Source of the DNA: Phragmites australis
Taxonomy: Eukaryota; Streptophyta; Magnoliopsida; Poales; Poaceae
Assembly: GCF_958298935.1 (NCBI RefSeq)
Contig: NC_084933.1
Span: forward strand, 3,021,001-3,085,000
DNA length: 64,000 nucleotides
Reading direction: 5' to 3'
In this document: positions 10,371 through 22,425 of the stretch, piece after piece
How the letters are laid out: each line of letters begins with the position of its first letter
Numbering within the stretch: position 1 is the stretch's first letter
Notes under the pieces: model-generated
Told to the model about the DNA's origin: nothing
The model's input: only the letters and a program-made list of their open reading frames with translations
Database searches by the model: none
Made by a program: the position numbers and the translations under genes

Positions 10371-11240
10371 AGTGGACATGTCAATCTTAAGGTGCTTCAC
10401 ATTGTAAGGACTTTCAAAGGCACCTTTCGATCATTAATAACACTATATATATATGACATCTAACTCATTTCTTATGTATATATAGATACATGATACAAGA
10501 GAAGAGGGTGAACAAATAACCTGCCAGATATCTTGAGCCAGTTATTCTCATCCAACAGAGCATTGAATTCAATGAGGAATTTGTCGTTAACCCGGGTCAT
10601 CATTGGGTTTTAGTGGTTATAATTCCTAAATTCAACAAGGTGTGGGACATGGATTCCATGAAGGTGCAAAAAAGTGACTATTCTAGATTGCAAAAAGTTA
10701 TTAACACGTGAGTTCTTTCTGACTATACTCAATTCATTTGAGGTTCTTTTCAATTTAGAAATTTAATTTATATTATTGTTGCATGCATGTATAGTTTTCG
10801 AGAGATACATCGGTCAGTAAGGAGGTGAATAGATGAAAGGATCAACCAAACTGCACCCTTCCTTCAAATTTATGGTATATTAAATTTTTTAAATATGTTA
10901 TTATTGTTGCTTTCTCTCCAACTCACTTTACACATATATATTTCTATACTTTCCAGTGCTTCTATGTTGCCCGCTTCATTTAAATCATCACAGAGCTGAG
11001 GAATGTAGATGCAAAGGTTGGTAAATCATCACTGTTATTTCAATCTTGATTTACACATTCTCGTTACTTACATTTTCCCCCTACTGACAGAATTTCAAAT
11101 TTCCAACAACTCAACTTCCACTACAAAACTATGTAAAATCCGAGGATGGCTTGACCTTTTTTTAGTTACTCAAGTAATAGACAAGAAAGGAGAGTTTCAT
11201 TTTCCTATAGGTGCTATGTGATGTTTGGGTTTGAGCTATG
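10371..11240 (+). pseudogene. Ulp1-like protease relic from a DNA transposon
   Basis: Around 10545-10690 the plus strand reads IEFNEEFVVNPGHHWVLVVI then IPKFNKVWDMDSMKV. This is the His and Asp region of Ulp1-type cysteine proteases found in CACTA and some Mutator-like elements. A GTGAGT donor near 10709 and an acceptor near 10793 suggest an intron. A later piece, CFYVARFI near 10960-10985, resembles the segment around the catalytic Cys, but stops interrupt it. No transposase or terminal repeats were seen, so the parent element is uncertain. Confidence 0.6.
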
Positions 11241-11737
11241 TGATGTGTGTGGTATTATTACTATATCTGGGTATCCCAGGGTTTTCCATAATTCTTGTGG
11301 CGTATCTTTATCTTTGGGAAGGGAATCCTTGGATGAAAGGAAACAGCTCGTAGGAGCCTAGGGTTTCTCGTAAACAAGTAAGTTTATCTCAAAGAATGGG
11401 AAGGAGAACTCCAGATGACATATGATTCCCCCAATGTATATGGAGCCTAGGGACCTTGCGGGGGATTGGTAGCACAAGTCACAAGCCATTAGAAGCAGAA
11501 CAAGCCGAGAAAGAAAGTCACCGACCAGATTTAGATCCATCTAGGATATCCATGCACCCCCATGTAGCAGGCTTTGATCAATACAAGACAAATAGAACAT
11601 AGGGTTATTATTCCAAGGGAAGCCCAAACCTGTATAAAAACCCTTTTATGCGTTCCTGTGATTCATCTAGTCAAGGCATCCCCATCTATTTTGCAAGTTC
11701 ATAGGGTCAGCGGTTCACCATTCATCGATAGCTGACA
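11241..11737 (+). mobile_element. 5' LTR of an H-family gypsy element (H2)
   Basis: Begins TGATGTGT and ends AGCTGACA; it aligns with the solo LTR H1. TATAAAAA lies at 11633-11640. Directly after the end comes TTGTCTGTGGGGATCATGAC, which resembles the primer-binding and leader region of Tat-type elements. The flanks CTATG (left) and TTGTC (right) do not match, so this is the 5' LTR of a longer element and not a solo LTR. The matching 3' LTR is not in the window. Confidence 0.75.
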
Positions 11738-12741
11738 TTGTCTGTGGGGATCATGACAATAGGCATTGAAGATTCTACATAGAATACGTCATCGACTACA
11801 CTTGCACCAAGGGCTAGATTTTCAGACGAGGAGTTGTACGACAACTTTACCCCTCCTACGGATGAGCTGACGATCGATCGGGTGAAATTTTACAAAAAAC
11901 TCTCCACTGCCGACTCCAGCGATGAGGTAAGTTGACTTATTGATCAGGGCGCCAAGGATTACAGCATCCAGTTCAAACCACTTTGTTGCCAAGACAATAG
12001 TGAATGCCCTATTCACCCTAAGTGGGGATCTTCCCACGTAACTTCTGATAACATGGATTGTCAAAACGCCTATTCAAAGCAATCCAATGAAAAATCCATG
12101 ATGGATCTGGACACTTTCTCTAATGGAGATAATCCTCAAGAAGACTTCACCATCAGAGATGGGGGTAACAGTCTGGGTAATCATGAAGATGACCATGCTA
12201 ACATATAGGGCTCTCCAGCTCTAGGTCAGAGCGATGAGCAGCACTAGATCAACACACCTCCCCTGAACCTGAATGCTAATGGAGTGCCAATTTTATCATC
12301 TTTCAACTATTAGTAGGGGCAGAATGATTTAGATCTATGACTGCGAAGAGGCTCCTCCTACAAGAGACCCTCATGCATTTGCCGACCACAGATATGATGA
12401 CCCTAACAGGTAAGGACTAGATGAACTCAGTGGTTGATTTGACAAAAGAGGTTCTCATCCAGGTCGAGAATTCCCATCAGGCTCTAGCCGGAAATAGCAC
12501 GGGTAGATTGCATAATCCCCCATCTTGAGACGTATCAGACTCAAAGAGATGTAATCACCTAAACAAGGCTTCCCGAGATGACAACCAGGCGAGTAACCAC
12601 CACCGAACTTCGCCATTCAAAAAGTATCCGATCAACAACTTGCACGAGGTCATCAATAGCCAGTGGAGACGTCCAAGGACCCTCGAGGGGGCATCATCCA
12701 CCCCTCGGAAATCTAAACGGGGGACGTCCCGACACTGTTCA
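11738..12741 (+). pseudogene. Leader and N-terminal gag of the H2 element
   Basis: An ATG at 11753 follows the leader. The early frames include LAPRARFSDEELYDNFTPP, typical of gag N-termini in this group, then acidic stretches such as EDFTIRDGGN. Stops are frequent and the frame changes. A basic segment near 12580-12700 is still readable. The element stops where the D LTR begins at 12742, so everything downstream of early gag is lost or displaced. Confidence 0.6.
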
Positions 12742-13360
12742 TGTTGGGGCTAATGCCCGACTCCCTTGGAAAAAACTCTTAAAGGCTGCCAAAACCAAAC
12801 GGGTCACCATCAATGGGTGTATGGCCTTCTCTCCGGATCTATGAAATGTAAAGTGGCCAGCAATGTTTGGCCCTAGGTCAATGAGAAGTACAACGGAGCA
12901 CTAACCCTATTGAGATCATCCAGATCTATACCACGGCCATCTAAGCAGCTGGACAGGATAAGGAGTAGACCACATATGGACAGGATACATCATATACATC
13001 CTCAACAACTAGACTACAGTAGGTCCAGGGTAGCGCCAGGACCCCTATATAAGGGAGAAAGGAGATAGCGGAGAGGGGAATTCGCAAACCATTAACTCAA
13101 TGCAAGCACCAAGTGTAGAGGAGATACTCACCGACTTCATCCTTATATTAGTAGATCCAACTACCCCTTGTAATAGGTCTAGCCACATTACTTGTACCTT
13201 GAGAGGATACATATACATCAACCTCCATACAGGATGTAGGGTATTACTCTCGTTGGGGGCCCGAACTTGTTTACATCGTATGTCTTGTTTTACACTTGAT
13301 CCCTAATCTCGAAGGTACCCCAGTTCAATTATGAACATAATGTTAGGAACAAATCTTCGA
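12742..13360 (+). mobile_element. 5' LTR of gypsy element D
   Basis: Starts TGTTGGGGCTAATGCCC and runs to the junction before TTGGTGCGCCAGGGAG (about 13364-13380). The latter closely resembles the primer-binding-site region (TTGGCGCGCCAGGTAG) of RIRE2/Dasheng-type elements. A TATA box, CTATATAAGG, is at 13045-13054. The 3' end is placed by the primer site and is uncertain by a few bases. No 3' LTR partner was found. Confidence 0.7.
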
Positions 13361-13670
13361 CCGTTGGTGCGCCAGGGAGAGGCCTTCTTCTGTTTTTTTT
13401 CAGGATCGATCATGTCTCGAGCTCACATCCATGTCGGATTTTCTAACATCAGCTTCTACGATCACTTTGATTCGGCGGTAGTCATCTTTGAGTCACCTCC
13501 CGCTGGCTCTGAGATCACCTATGGAACTATGGTTTACCGTTGGGACAATCAGGTGGATTGATCCACACCAGTATTCCCGAGTCTAGCCCATTGGACGCAT
13601 ATCGTGAGGTGGAACACCTTGAGTTGGATCCTAAGGAACCTAGTGTTCTTCAATTCATGGATACTGATAG
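13361..13670 (+). pseudogene. Gag of element D, first part
   Basis: An ATG at 13412 starts MSRAHIHVGFSNISFYDHF. The frame stops at 13559-13561 (TGA), and reading continues in another frame with acidic residues (REVEHLELDPKEPSVL). The gag is split at GATAG (13666-13670) by solo LTR C1 and resumes at 17070. Taking out C1 with one GATAG copy leaves an uninterrupted codon series at the junction. Confidence 0.65.
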
Positions 13671-14044
13671 TATGGGTAACCATCCAAATTGTATTCTAAT
13701 TAATCATTAGGATGATCATTTACACAATCACGACCATGATGATTAACAAGAATCCAATTCTGATAGTCCCGGTATGTGTTTCATGCCCAAGATCGGAACA
13801 CATACCTTTACAACATGATTCACCGTATCAAGACATAATAAAGAGCGAGTAATAAAATTATATTACAAGTCTTTAAGTGATTACAATTTCATAATGTAAC
13901 GAACACCGGGAGGATAAAAGATAGTTTAATCTCCTAGTGGGTTAGAGTCACTATGCAGCGGAAAAAAAACATGAACGATAAAAGATAGGTAGTGCTATAT
14001 GCCCATAAGCACCACCCCAAAAGACATCTCCTGAGTAGGTAGCA

Positions 14045-14106
14045 CTACTCTTGCACGTCGCCAACGTCGGTGGGCATGAAGCAGCCGAACATTAACTCTT
14101 CTTCAC
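14045..14106 (-). other. Short acidic terminal exon in LTR C1, conserved in C2
   Basis: After a TTTTCAG acceptor the minus strand reads EEELMFGCFMPTDVGDVQE and stops. C2 has EEELVFGYFMPADVGGGLE and a stop at the matching place (62575-62645), also after a CTTTCAG. In both, two bases precede the first full codon. This looks like the last exon of a short transcript made from the LTR; its function is unknown. Confidence 0.35.
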
Positions 14107-15884
14107 CTGAAAAGCAAAGCTGCGTGAGTACTAAGGTACTCGCAAGACTTAATTTATAATGGGTACTTAATAATAACCCAATTCCAAGGAGAATGCATTT
14201 GAGGATGCGTAGCAAGGAATCGACCATAAAGGTTAAATGAATTTCATATGCATAGCAGAATTTGACTTAAGGTGTGAGCATCAACACTTAACCATAAGCA
14301 ACCTTCTATCCTAAGATCATTGACATAACACATGTACCATTGTAACCATCTCAACTCGTCATCAACATCACCACCATTCCCAATATACCATGACAATGTC
14401 CCAATATCGAAACTCTATGATTGATGCACATGGACAGAAACATGCTCATAACCGAGAGCGTGGCAATTCAAATTGATCTTACACCCTGTGGAGGTACATA
14501 TTTACCCACACGACATGAGGACCATTCGGCTTTTGCTACCCGCTAAAGTACACACAAGGGGGTACTCATGACAACATTTCCCACTGAGCCTAGACCATTT
14601 CAACATGCACTTATAGGTGCAGAGGTGCACTAGGGCTACTCCTGGAGCACCTTAGATATGCCTAAAGATGTGGAGGTAGCTAGAACTACTTCTTGAGCAA
14701 ACTAGATACCTCTACAAGCCTATTATGCCCGCAACACCTTTACGAGATTACCTTTACAAGCCTATTATGCCCATGACACAATAGGCCAACAAGCCAAACG
14801 GTCACAGCGACAAAAGGTATGCGGCTTATCTTACCATTATCTTGACATATGGTAAGTACGGAAAGTGCTAGAGCCAATTGCAACAACGGACAATGCTTAA
14901 CTAATGCAACCGGTCTATGGCATCTGGGTTCATCCCTCGACTTATTCCTAGCACCGCCCACATCTTGTCTCATCCTCACAACTCATACATCCCTAAGCTC
15001 GCGAATGATGGTCGAACACCGCTCGATGACCTAAGCCTTCTTAGCACATCGTGTTCATTTTATGTTTGACAAACACCTAACGACAACCTGGGTTACAAAG
15101 GATCAAGAGATAACCAATTTCAAGGTAGGGTGATGCAACAATTAGGATCTACCTATAAAACCCGACAACGACTAGCTAATATGCATAACTTACATAAGGC
15201 ATAAATTATCAAATTAGATATCATATGATCCAAAGTAATAGGTAGAATAAGCTAATATGCTTGCCTTGGTTCTCAATTGTTTCACACACAAAATCAAAAT
15301 CAGGTTCACCTCAAGAATACCCCTATCGCTCTATGGTTTGTCGATTGCTAATAGAAAGAACGTTGCATCACAATTAACATGACGAAATGCTATGGTACAT
15401 GCACCGAATGCCATGAAAATATAAAGGGAGATGAGGTACTGAGTAAAGAACATGATGCAACAAGAATCACATGAATTAAAGATCATTAGCTTATGGTATA
15501 AATGATTTATTTAAGGTTTGTTCAACAAGGACCTTAATTAAGCTAGCTATCATGGTTAAAAGAACTTTGACAATTTAAAAAAAATCATACCAAAGTATAT
15601 GTTTTCTAGAAAGAACTGATCATAACATGAATTTTCCAAGTGGTATCAAATTTTAGGACACGATATTAATTAACCGTGATTTAATTAAGCTAAAAAGCAT
15701 TTAATTAAATAATTAATTATCAAAAATTATTTTGTTGAATGAAAACATTTTTAACATGTAGTTCACACTTATACGAAGCTGGCACAACTAGTTTCATGAT
15801 TTTTGGAGTTCGTATGAATTAACTACGAAATACACAAGTTATCAGCAAAGTAAATAAAAAAAGAAAAACGTCTGATGAAGAGTA

Positions 15885-16065
15885 AATCTAGAAGTTTCGG
15901 GTTAAGGTCAGAACTTCTGGGTTATCGAAACTTCGGGTGAGGTTCGGAGCAAAGGTTCTTGGTTAAATTCGCTCGGATTAACCCGGAACTTCCGTGCTAT
16001 ACCTAAAACTTCTGGGTAGGGTTCTCGGGTATTTTTAGTTAGGATTACCCGAAACTTCTGGGTTA
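15885..16065. repeat. Array of AACTTCTGGGTTA-type motifs in LTR C1
   Basis: About six variants of (ACCCG)AAACTTC(T)GGGT occur within 180 bp, some nearly palindromic (for example ACCCGAAACTTCTGGGT near 16045). They lie upstream of the minus-strand leader, in what would be U3. Confidence 0.5.
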
Positions 16066-17069
16066 TAGCAGAACACGAGTTTGCGATGATTTCTTTGCCG
16101 ATTCAACTCGATTTCCAAAACCTATTCTACATAAGCATGTATATACACTAAAGCATTGGTTCTAGTCCTAAATTACCCACTCCACAAACTCGATTTACTA
16201 GCTCTTACTCATCAAACATTCTCATACTAGCTCCATTTTAGCAAGAACAATGGTACTTCACAATCACGCATACACATCACCAAAACCTATCCAAAAGCCA
16301 ACAAATTTGTGACTTCTCATATGGAAAACCTAGGAGAATTACCCCATATCTTGTTGGAGGTTGCTGAACGTTAGTTGGAAGAATCAGAGGGAAAATGTCT
16401 TGGGGAAGAGAGGTAAGGTGCTGCTGAAAATTTTCAGTGGATGCGAGAAATCAATTTGGAAAATGCTGAAATCTTCATGCATGCGAGAACGAATTGAATG
16501 GGTGGGAAGCTAGAGAGGTGGGGAATACCATGGCAACACATGCATACCTTGCTTTTGCTTCTAGAAGGCAGATTTTTTAGGAGAAGGAGAGAGTTTGAGG
16601 GAGGGAGAGAGAGCGGCAGCCCTGCTGTTCTTTGGGCAGCTCGGTTGAGAGAGAGGGAGCACGTGAGGGAGTGAGGGGAGGGAGAAAGGTGCTGCTGCAG
16701 CCCAAAGAGAGAGGTGAGGTGGTGGGGCCAGTTAGGTGGGTCCCACATGTAAGAGAAAAAGCTCATTTCAGCAGTAAAACTTTTTCTTTCTCTCCCTATT
16801 TTAATATCCCAAAATGTGGTGCTCTAATGATCCAAAAATTCTAGGAATTTTTGCGCTGCGATTACAAAATGAGATGAACCCATTTTAACGCAAGCGGAGG
16901 TTAAACTAAAAGAAAGCTCAATGATCGGGTATTTTCATAACTCTAAACGAAAGTTACACCATCATTTAGAATAACAAACACTCATCATATGTTTAACAAA
17001 TAAACATGATGCTCATGATGCATGATTATGTTTAATGACATGATCACATAATTGGGATGTGACAGATAG

Positions 17070-18240
17070 TGACGGGGAGAGTCAGGAAAGTGGCAATGAC
17101 AGCTCCATCAACGGCCAGAGCTAACAGATCGATTCGTCTCTATGGACAGAGTTGACGACACCCCCAATGAGCAAAACCTGGGAGATCCAATGGCAGAGGA
17201 GAATGATGGTGTAAAAATCCTTGAAGACCCTGCGGCGGCAATCGCTGCCATAGGTGCTGAAGCTGGAGGGGGGTTACCACCGATCATCGCCCCTGACACA
17301 ACTCTTCATCAATGGACTACAGGAGGTCAGGTGCCTTCTGGTCTTCAACAACGACTTCCAGTGGGTACGCCTCCACCGGCAACACCCCAAAGATCAGAGA
17401 ACGAACTCCCTCAGGATAGGAATAGTGGAGCGACGTCAGCTCAACCTCAATCGAGTCTGGGTAGCAATTTTTTTAGTACTCTAAAAGCTAATCTAGGGGG
17501 CTCATATAATTCTACGATCCTTTCCCAATTTTGATCCGACAAGTCCCTTGACCCCTGTGGTCAATCAACTCAAGAATTTACTTGATGCGGCTCGGATCTA
17601 GGCGACTCGAGCAAACAACCCTAGCGGTTCTATGCTCATATCCGACAAGGTGCCGGTTTGAGGAACAATGGGTGCAGACATCCTCGAGTTGAGGGATCAC
17701 AGACAGGGATTTCAGGTGATCAAACCTGAGCACAACCCTACGGGGCAAACTGCAACTGCCCTATTTATAGGTGCAGGAACCATGAAGACCTGAGGATCCG
17801 CATCACTCATGACCTACACAATCTACGGAGAGTGATAGACAACCACTATGAGGAGTGTCGTGAGGATGATCATCATTGGTACGATCGTAGATCTCTGGGG
17901 CGAGATGGTCGACGTGACTCCCCTGATCAAAGGAACAGGTGTGACAATCCTCCTCCACCTCCTCCTGAGAAATTTGATGGCCCAAGAAGTTCAAAATAGG
18001 CCCGATCTAGAAGTACGATGGAAAGATCACCCCCAACGAGTGGTTACAGATCTATACCATCGTTATTCCAGCAGTCGGTAGTGAACAAGGTGATGGCCAA
18101 TTACCTGTTAACTACCCTTGATGGACCTACAAGGTCCTGGTTGCTGAATTTGTCACCCAACTCGATTTAATCATGGGCAGAGCTCAAGGCTCAGTTCATC
18201 TCGAACTTCTAGGGTACATTTGAGCAAACTTAAAAGTGGG
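17070..18240 (+). pseudogene. Gag of element D, second part
   Basis: Reading resumes after C1 with an acidic stretch, then an Ala/Gly/Pro-rich region (for example EDPAAAIAAIGAEAGGGLPP), then RIRITHDLHNLRRVI. Near 17990-18075 there are pieces such as PDLEKYDGKITPNEWLQIYT, typical of the retrotransposon gag core. Near 18110-18210 come TRSWLLNLSP and SWAELKAQFISNF. Several frameshifts and stops separate these. The match is to Tat-type gag. No protease or pol follows. Confidence 0.7.
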
Positions 18241-18639
18241 AGGCCTAGGACGCAAGGGAGACCACGGGGTCAAGAAGTCAAAATGATGGCCACTACGCAC
18301 CCGGTTGCACACTAAAACAACTTGCAAATAGCCAGCTTAGAAGGTCATGCACAGTTAAAGGTTTTTTGCTAACCTTGTCCGCACGCACTACCCTCAAAGG
18401 GTTATAAGGGTCGAGATCTTGACGATTTAGATAGCACACGAAGGTGTGAGTGGCTCTGGAGCCTCACCGTCCTTGCACCACCCCTCGCCTTTGGAGGGCT
18501 GGCCTTCCCCGTCCTAAAGAGTTTTCCCATCTAACCCAGAGTTCCTACTCGGAGGAAGGTGCTTACTCGGTGACTAACGGAGTTACTAGGCCAAGGCCCA
18601 ATACCCTAGCTCGATGACAAAGAGGTCATCAAGACCAAG
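18241..18639. other. Degraded gag end and spacer, nothing clear
   Basis: About the first 140 bases may be the tail of gag in broken frames. The remainder is moderately GC-rich, without a recognisable domain, and leads into the tandem array. Confidence 0.4.
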
Positions 18640-20190
18640 CAGTCTTTGACGATCCTCGTCGACCCTCGGCTCCACCATTGACCTCACCTCTGGAGCTGCT
18701 GCGGGTCTCCAGACATCCCTGGCATCCCTTGAGCCATGCCACAGCTAGCGTTGAGGTTGTAGTAGACTGCCTCCCTCAGCGAGGACACCGATCTCACCCG
18801 TAGCAACCGTCGTGGAGCTCCGGACGACCTCACCTCCTTCGAGCCTCACCATGGCCACACACTAAGAGGGTCGTAGATTGCCTCCTTCGGCCGCATCATT
18901 AACTTCGCCTCCGACTCTCGCCGTGGGGTTCCAGACCATGCAATCTCCACCAAGCCTTGCCAACCCTCGGCTCCACCATCAACCTCACATCCAGCAACTG
19001 CCACGGGACCCCGGACGAACTTGCCATCAACATCGAGCCTTGATATGGCTACCCACAGAGGGTATTATGGACTGCCTCCTTCGGTCGTGTTGTTAACTTC
19101 GCCTTCGACTCTTGCCACGGGTCTTTGGACCACGCTGTCTCTGTCGACCCTTAATTACCCTCGGCTCCATCATTGACCTCACCTCTGGCGCCGTCGCAGG
19201 GCTCTGGATGTCCCTAGCCTCCCCTCGAGCCTCACCACAGCTAGCGCTTAGTGGGTAATAGACTTCCTCCCTTGGTGAGGTCATCGATCTCACCCCCAGC
19301 GACTGTCGCGGGGCTCTGAATGGCCTCGTCTCTATCGAGCCTCACCACGACCGCACATAGAGGGGTCGTAGACTGCCTCCTTTGACTGCGCCATCAGCTT
19401 CACCTCCGATCTCTTCGTGGGGCTCCAGATCACGCAGTCTCCACCGAGCCTCGGCTCCACCCTCAACCTCACCTCCAGCGACTGCCGCAGGACCCCAGAC
19501 ACCATCTCCATCGAGCCTTGCTGCGGCTACCCACGGAGGGGGTTACGGACTACCTCCTTCGATCGTGTCATCAACTTCACCTCTGACTCTCGCAGCATGG
19601 TTCTGGACCATGCAGTCTCCATCAAGCCTCACCGACCCTCGGCTCTACTGTCGACCTCACCTCAGGTTCCACCATGGGGCTTTGGACGTTCCTGGCCTCC
19701 CTCGAACCTCACCACAGCTAGCGTTGAGAGGGTAGTAGACTTCCTCCATCGGTGAGGTCATCGAGCTCACACCCAGCAACTGCTGTAGGGATTTGGATGA
19801 CCTCGCCTCATCGAGCCTCGCCACGGCCACACACAGAGGGGGTCACGGACCGCCTCCTTCGGACGCGTCATTAACTTCCCCTCCGACTCTTGCCACAAGG
19901 CTTCGAACCATGTAGTCTCTGCTAAGCCTTGCTGACCCTCGGCTCCGTCAACCTCACCACCAACGATTGCCACGAGACCCCAGATGACCTCGCTTTCTCC
20001 ATCGAGCCTCGCCGCAGCTACCCATAGACCCACAGAGGGGGTTGCGGACTGCCTCCTTTGGCCACATTGTCAACTTCGCTTCCGACTCTCGCCATAGGGC
20101 TCCGAACCACGCAGTCTCCACTGAGCCTCATCGACCCTCAGCTCCACCATCAACCTCACCTCCAGTGACAGGATACTCCATGTCCGACTC
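18640..20190. repeat. GC-rich tandem array with ~485 bp higher-order unit
   Basis: The phrase CCTCGGCTCCACCATCAACCTCACC recurs, in variants, at about 18663, 18964, 19152, 19450, 19631, 19938 and 20128. Two alternating types give a larger period near 485 bp, with GGGTCGTAGACTGCCTCCTT linkers between them. Reading frames over it are by-products of repetition and base composition. It follows gag of element D and may be that element's internal non-coding array, which is inference. Confidence 0.75.
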
Positions 20191-20628
20191 GTTCTCTTAC
20201 ATTGACCTCCTGACTAGGATTCGCCTCACCCCCACACGCTCACTCTAGGGTGTTGCACCACATTAGGCTGGGCCTCGCACGAACTACTACAGAATTAGTC
20301 TTTTATACCGACCCATTACTGACGGTTCCTAATGGCCCAGTAGTGGTGAGGCATCACTACCGGTTCACAAACCACGTGAGAAAAATCAAGCATCGTAGCT
20401 TATGAACAGGTAGTAATAAGGGTCATCATTATCAGCTCGTATTAAAAACCGGCAGTGATACTATCACTACCGGTTTTTAATAACCACTGGCAGTGAAACC
20501 GTGTCTGGACCCGAAATTGCCATCCAATCTAATTTTGGCTCGTCAGGTCCGCACGTTCGATAGGCTCGCCAGATATTTTTGAGTGAGCCTCATCCTCTCC
20601 ACTCTCAGTGGCCGATCGAGTGAGCCTT

Positions 20629-20631
<3 letters not shown>

Positions 20632-20675
<44 letters not shown>
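20632..20675. repeat. (CT)22 microsatellite
   Basis: An uninterrupted CT run of 44 bases inside the CACTA element, placed like the 5' leader of a captured gene. Confidence 0.98.
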
Positions 20676-20678
<3 letters not shown>

Positions 20679-21115
20679 ATTGGATCTCGCCGTTGTTGTC
20701 CTCCTCCTGCTTCGCGTTGGCGTATCAGAACTCTATGTGTGCATGTATCTATTCGCTTGATGCATCTGAACATCTGAGATGGGACTGAACTTGATTGTGT
20801 TCTTGTTGTTTAATTGCGCAGAGATGCGGGCAACTAGACGACCAGATCTCACTGGTTAAGCACAAGCTGCAGCTGATCCACCAGGGCCATGCCTTCAATG
20901 GCAAGCAGACCAAGACGGCACGGTCGCAGGGCCACAAGTTCCAGGTCACCCTCGAGTAAGGAGCGCCTAGGCTCCTTGTAAGTTCCATATTTCTTGTAGT
21001 TTCTTAGGTATTGAAGCTTCAACTCATCTCATGCTCGACTCATTTATTCTGGCCATGGTTGTTGTGCAGGGCAATCTGGGGTGGGCATTGATGCATAAAG
21101 AGAACTATACGGACT
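20676..21115 (+). pseudogene. Captured host gene fragment in CACTA element, unrecognised
   Basis: After the CT-rich leader a GC-rich exon-like piece is followed by an intron-like stretch ending TTTAATTGCGCAG at 20821. The following exon is open for 45 codons to TAA at 20957-20959, reading CGQLDDQISLVKHKLQLIHQ and continuing Gln/Lys-rich. A further donor (CTT|GTAAGT near 20980) and an acceptor (TTGTTGTGCAG near 21069) suggest one more exon. Proper intron borders point to capture at the DNA level. I cannot name the donor gene. Confidence 0.55.
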
Positions 21116-21444
21116 TGTTCATGTTTGCTTATTCTTTTTTGCTTGTTGCCCTATGTATATGTACAAATGATACATAAATTGTGTCTCGTTCATGTTTGTT
21201 TTTTGTCCTCTGTATATGTACAGATGATACATAAATTGTGTCTTGTTTATGTTTACTTGTTGTATAGATAATGCATAAATTACATATGTGCTCTCCTCTA
21301 TAATTTTTTTTGTTCGATGTGAGCAAAAGGGGGAATGGGTTCATGTGTTCAGGTGTTGATTTTTTTCAAGTCATTTTTGTGTTCTATGTTTCGGCAGTGA
21401 TGAGCGGTTGGAAATCTGCAGTGATCTATGTTTCCGTAGTAGTG

Positions 21445-22425
<981 letters not shown>

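Larger units (their letters stand above)
13671..17064 (-). mobile_element. Solo LTR of family C, copy C1 (3394 bp)
   Basis: Perfect GATAG duplications lie at 13666-13670 and 17065-17069. On the minus strand it starts TGTCACATCCC; the plus-strand left end reads TATGGGTAACC where C2 has TGTGAGGAACC, so the terminal TG is mutated to TA. It aligns with C2 (62227 onward). The minus strand carries a splice-donor-like GCAAG|GTATGC near 16548. An acceptor CTTTTCAG before 14106 is followed by a short acidic reading frame ending at 14045. No pol domains are present. The type (gypsy-like large LTR) is inferred from the termini. Confidence 0.8.
20282..21444 (+). mobile_element. Non-autonomous CACTA element with gene fragment
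   Basis: The left terminus AACTACTACAGAA (first base changed from C) pairs with TTCCGTAGTAGTG on the right. ACG flanks both ends (20279-20281 and 21445-21447), the expected 3 bp TSD. Subterminal copies of CACTACCGGTT and its complement lie near 20355 and 20462-20500. It is 1163 bp with no transposase, and the middle is exon-like (next entries). Confidence 0.88.

Noticed and set aside
8508..11737. H1 and H2 as the two LTRs of one 3.2 kb element
   Set aside because: H1 has its own perfect CCATG duplication on both sides, and the sequence between is minus-strand Tat pol and an Ulp1 relic, not an internal region of the H family.
19382..19755. Two overlapping open frames of over 110 codons
   Set aside because: They lie in the GC-rich tandem array; openness follows from base composition and repetition, and no domain is seen.
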